A stretch of 64,000 nucleotides of DNA, from positions 74,151 to 138,150 of the forward strand of contig CAVZNV010000001.1 in NCBI GenBank assembly GCA_963776735.1, read 5' to 3'. The first letter of the stretch is position 1, and every line of letters starts with the position of its first letter. The position numbers and the translations under genes are program-made. The notes under the pieces are model-generated. The model did not search any database and was not told where the DNA came from. It worked only from the letters and a program-made list of their open reading frames with translations. This stretch comes from PALSA-612 sp963776735. Lineage in GTDB: Bacteria > Actinomycetota > Thermoleophilia > Gaiellales > Gaiellaceae. Positions 62,785-64,000 of the stretch are shown in pieces.

Positions 62785-64000
62785 GTGCACCTTTCGCCGC
62801 TGACGCCGCTCGCGTTCCTCGAGCGCTCGGCAGCCGTGTTCCCCGACGCGATCGCGGTCGTCGACGGTGAGCGGCGGCTCACCTGGGCCGAGTTGCGCGA
62901 GCGCTCGCGCCGGCTCGCGGTCGCGCTGCAGGAGGCTGGGATCGAGAAGGACGACCGCGTCGCGTTCCTGGCCCTGAACACGACCGAGCTGCTCGAGGCG
63001 CACACCGGCGTGCCGGCCGCGGGCGCCGTGCTGGTCGCGATCAATACCCGGCTCTCCGCCGAGGAGATCGCGTACATCCTCGGCCACTCGGGCGCGCGGA
63101 TCCTCGTCGTCGACCCGTCGCTGGCGCATCTCGTCGAGGGAGCGGACGTGGAGCGGACGATCGTGATCGGCGACGAGTACGAGACGTTCCTGGCCGGCGC
63201 GAGCGACGGCGAGCCCGAAAACTGGCTCGTGACCGAGGACGACACGATCTCGATCAACTACACGAGCGGGACGACCGGCCGCCCGAAGGGCGTCATGTAC
63301 ACGCACCGCGGCGCGTACATGAATGCGCTCGCCGAGGCGCATCACGCGCGGCTCGACTCGCGCTCCGTGTACCTGTGGACGCTGCCGATGTTCCACTGCA
63401 ACGGCTGGTGCTTCACCTGGGCAGTGACCGCCGTCGGCGGGCGGCACCTGTGCCTGCCGAAGGTCGACCCGCCCGTCGTCTGGAGCCTGATCGCCGACGA
63501 GGGCGTGACGCACCTGAACGGCGCACCGACCGTGCTGGTCATGCTCGGCGCCGACGAGGCGGCCCACCCGCTCGACCGACCGGTGCAGGTGACGACGGCA
63601 GGCGCGCCGCCTCCGCCGGCCGTGATCTCACGTACCGAGGCGCTCGGGTTCCGCATCAACCACGTCTACGGGCTGACCGAGACGTACGGCCCGATCACGG
63701 TCTGCGAGTGGCACGCCGAGTGGGACGAAGCGGACGTCGAGGAGCGCGCGCGCCTCAAGGCGCGGCAGGGCGTGGCGATGATCACCTCCGACCCGGTGCG
63801 CGTCGTCGACGCCGACATGCGCGACGTTCCGCGCGACGGCGAGGCGATGGGCGAGGTCGTGATGCGCGGCAACAACGTGATGAAGGGCTACTTCGCCGAC
63901 GAGGCCGCGACGGCCGAGGCGTTCCGCGGCGGCTGGTTCCACTCCGGCGACCTCGCCGTCATGCACCCCGACGGCTACATCGAGGTCCGCGACCGCGCCA
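62785..64000 (+). CDS. Acyl-CoA synthetase (AMP-dependent ligase), truncated by window end
   Basis: The frame is open from GTG 62785 through the last base (405 codons). It shows the AMP-binding P-loop YTSGTTGRPKGVMYTHRG (residue ~159), TLPMFHCNGWCFTWAVTAVG, the adenine-binding HVYGLTETYGP and GGWFHSGDLAVMHPDGYIEV. The LPMFHCNGW segment places it in the medium/long-chain fatty-acyl-CoA synthetase group (acsA/fadD-like). It activates a carboxylic acid to acyl-AMP and then acyl-CoA. The C-terminal domain lies beyond the window. Confidence 0.88.
   Translation, partial: MHLSPLTPLAFLERSAAVFPDAIAVVDGERRLTWAELRERSRRLAVALQEAGIEKDDRVAFLALNTTELLEAHTGVPAAGAVLVAINTRLSAEEIAYILGHSGARILVVDPSLAHLVEGADVERTIVIGDEYETFLAGASDGEPENWLVTEDDTISINYTSGTTGRPKGVMYTHRGAYMNALAEAHHARLDSRSVYLWTLPMFHCNGWCFTWAVTAVGGRHLCLPKVDPPVVWSLIADEGVTHLNGAPTVLVMLGADEAAHPLDRPVQVTTAGAPPPPAVISRTEALGFRINHVYGLTETYGPITVCEWHAEWDEADVEERARLKARQGVAMITSDPVRVVDADMRDVPRDGEAMGEVVMRGNNVMKGYFADEAATAEAFRGGWFHSGDLAVMHPDGYIEVRDRA

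Overview
The window is uniformly GC-rich, and most start codons are GTG or TTG. It carries LAL-type LuxR regulators, ECF sigma factor/anti-sigma pairs and small secreted proteins with a 'NSVGTAQLKNAAVTAAKVKPGSLL'-type segment. This points to a high-GC actinobacterium, plausibly class Thermoleophilia (Gaiellales/Solirubrobacterales). That assignment is inference from style; no rRNA or other phylogenetic marker is present. I found no tRNA, rRNA or CRISPR array.

Layout. Bases 1-3.5 kb: end of a PQQ-type beta-propeller protein, a sugar-nucleotide epimerase, a Wzz-like chain-length protein and a membrane GT2. 3.5-10 kb: a large LuxR/AAA regulator, then an operon of small secreted proteins (one collagen-like) behind two near-identical promoter copies, ending at a scar where a LuxR gene and a methyltransferase gene have both lost their 5' ends. 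10-48 kb: a large cell-surface polysaccharide region. It holds UDP-glucuronate decarboxylase, epimerases, a GDP-fucose-type dehydratase/reductase pair, a polyprenyl-phosphate sugar transferase, Wzx and Wzy, at least eight GT4/GT2 enzymes, membrane mannosyltransferase-like enzymes, NodB-like deacetylases, a GNAT, an AsnB-type amidotransferase, methyltransferases and a glycoside hydrolase. Together these would make nucleotide sugars, load the first sugar on undecaprenyl phosphate, extend and decorate the repeat unit, flip it, polymerise it and set its length. 48-64 kb: mostly unrelated genes: MutS2, EamA and MFS transporters, an M20 amidohydrolase, a tandem TIR protein, an ornithine-cyclodeaminase-family enzyme, several ECF sigma systems, enoyl-CoA hydratase and a truncated acyl-CoA synthetase.

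The most unusual items are: (i) a single polypeptide joining an ECF sigma factor, a zinc-finger anti-sigma domain, a membrane helix, a long polyproline stalk and an extracellular domain (58.0-59.8 kb); (ii) an exact 81-bp duplication of the 3' end of the sugar-transferase gene around a 140-bp hairpin-rich spacer (37.6-37.9 kb); (iii) a 164-bp MITE-like element with perfect 18-bp inverted ends (46.3-46.5 kb); (iv) four copies of a short palindrome in the polysaccharide cluster, one inside a coding sequence; (v) twin promoters sharing two motif blocks; (vi) a hairpin whose tip matches a tRNA T-arm (57.96-58.0 kb). A TANNNT hexamer 6-9 nt before many start codons suggests widespread leaderless transcription.

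Six genes are interrupted by single-base indels, one of them also by a nonsense codon. Some may be sequencing errors, so their pseudogene status is provisional.
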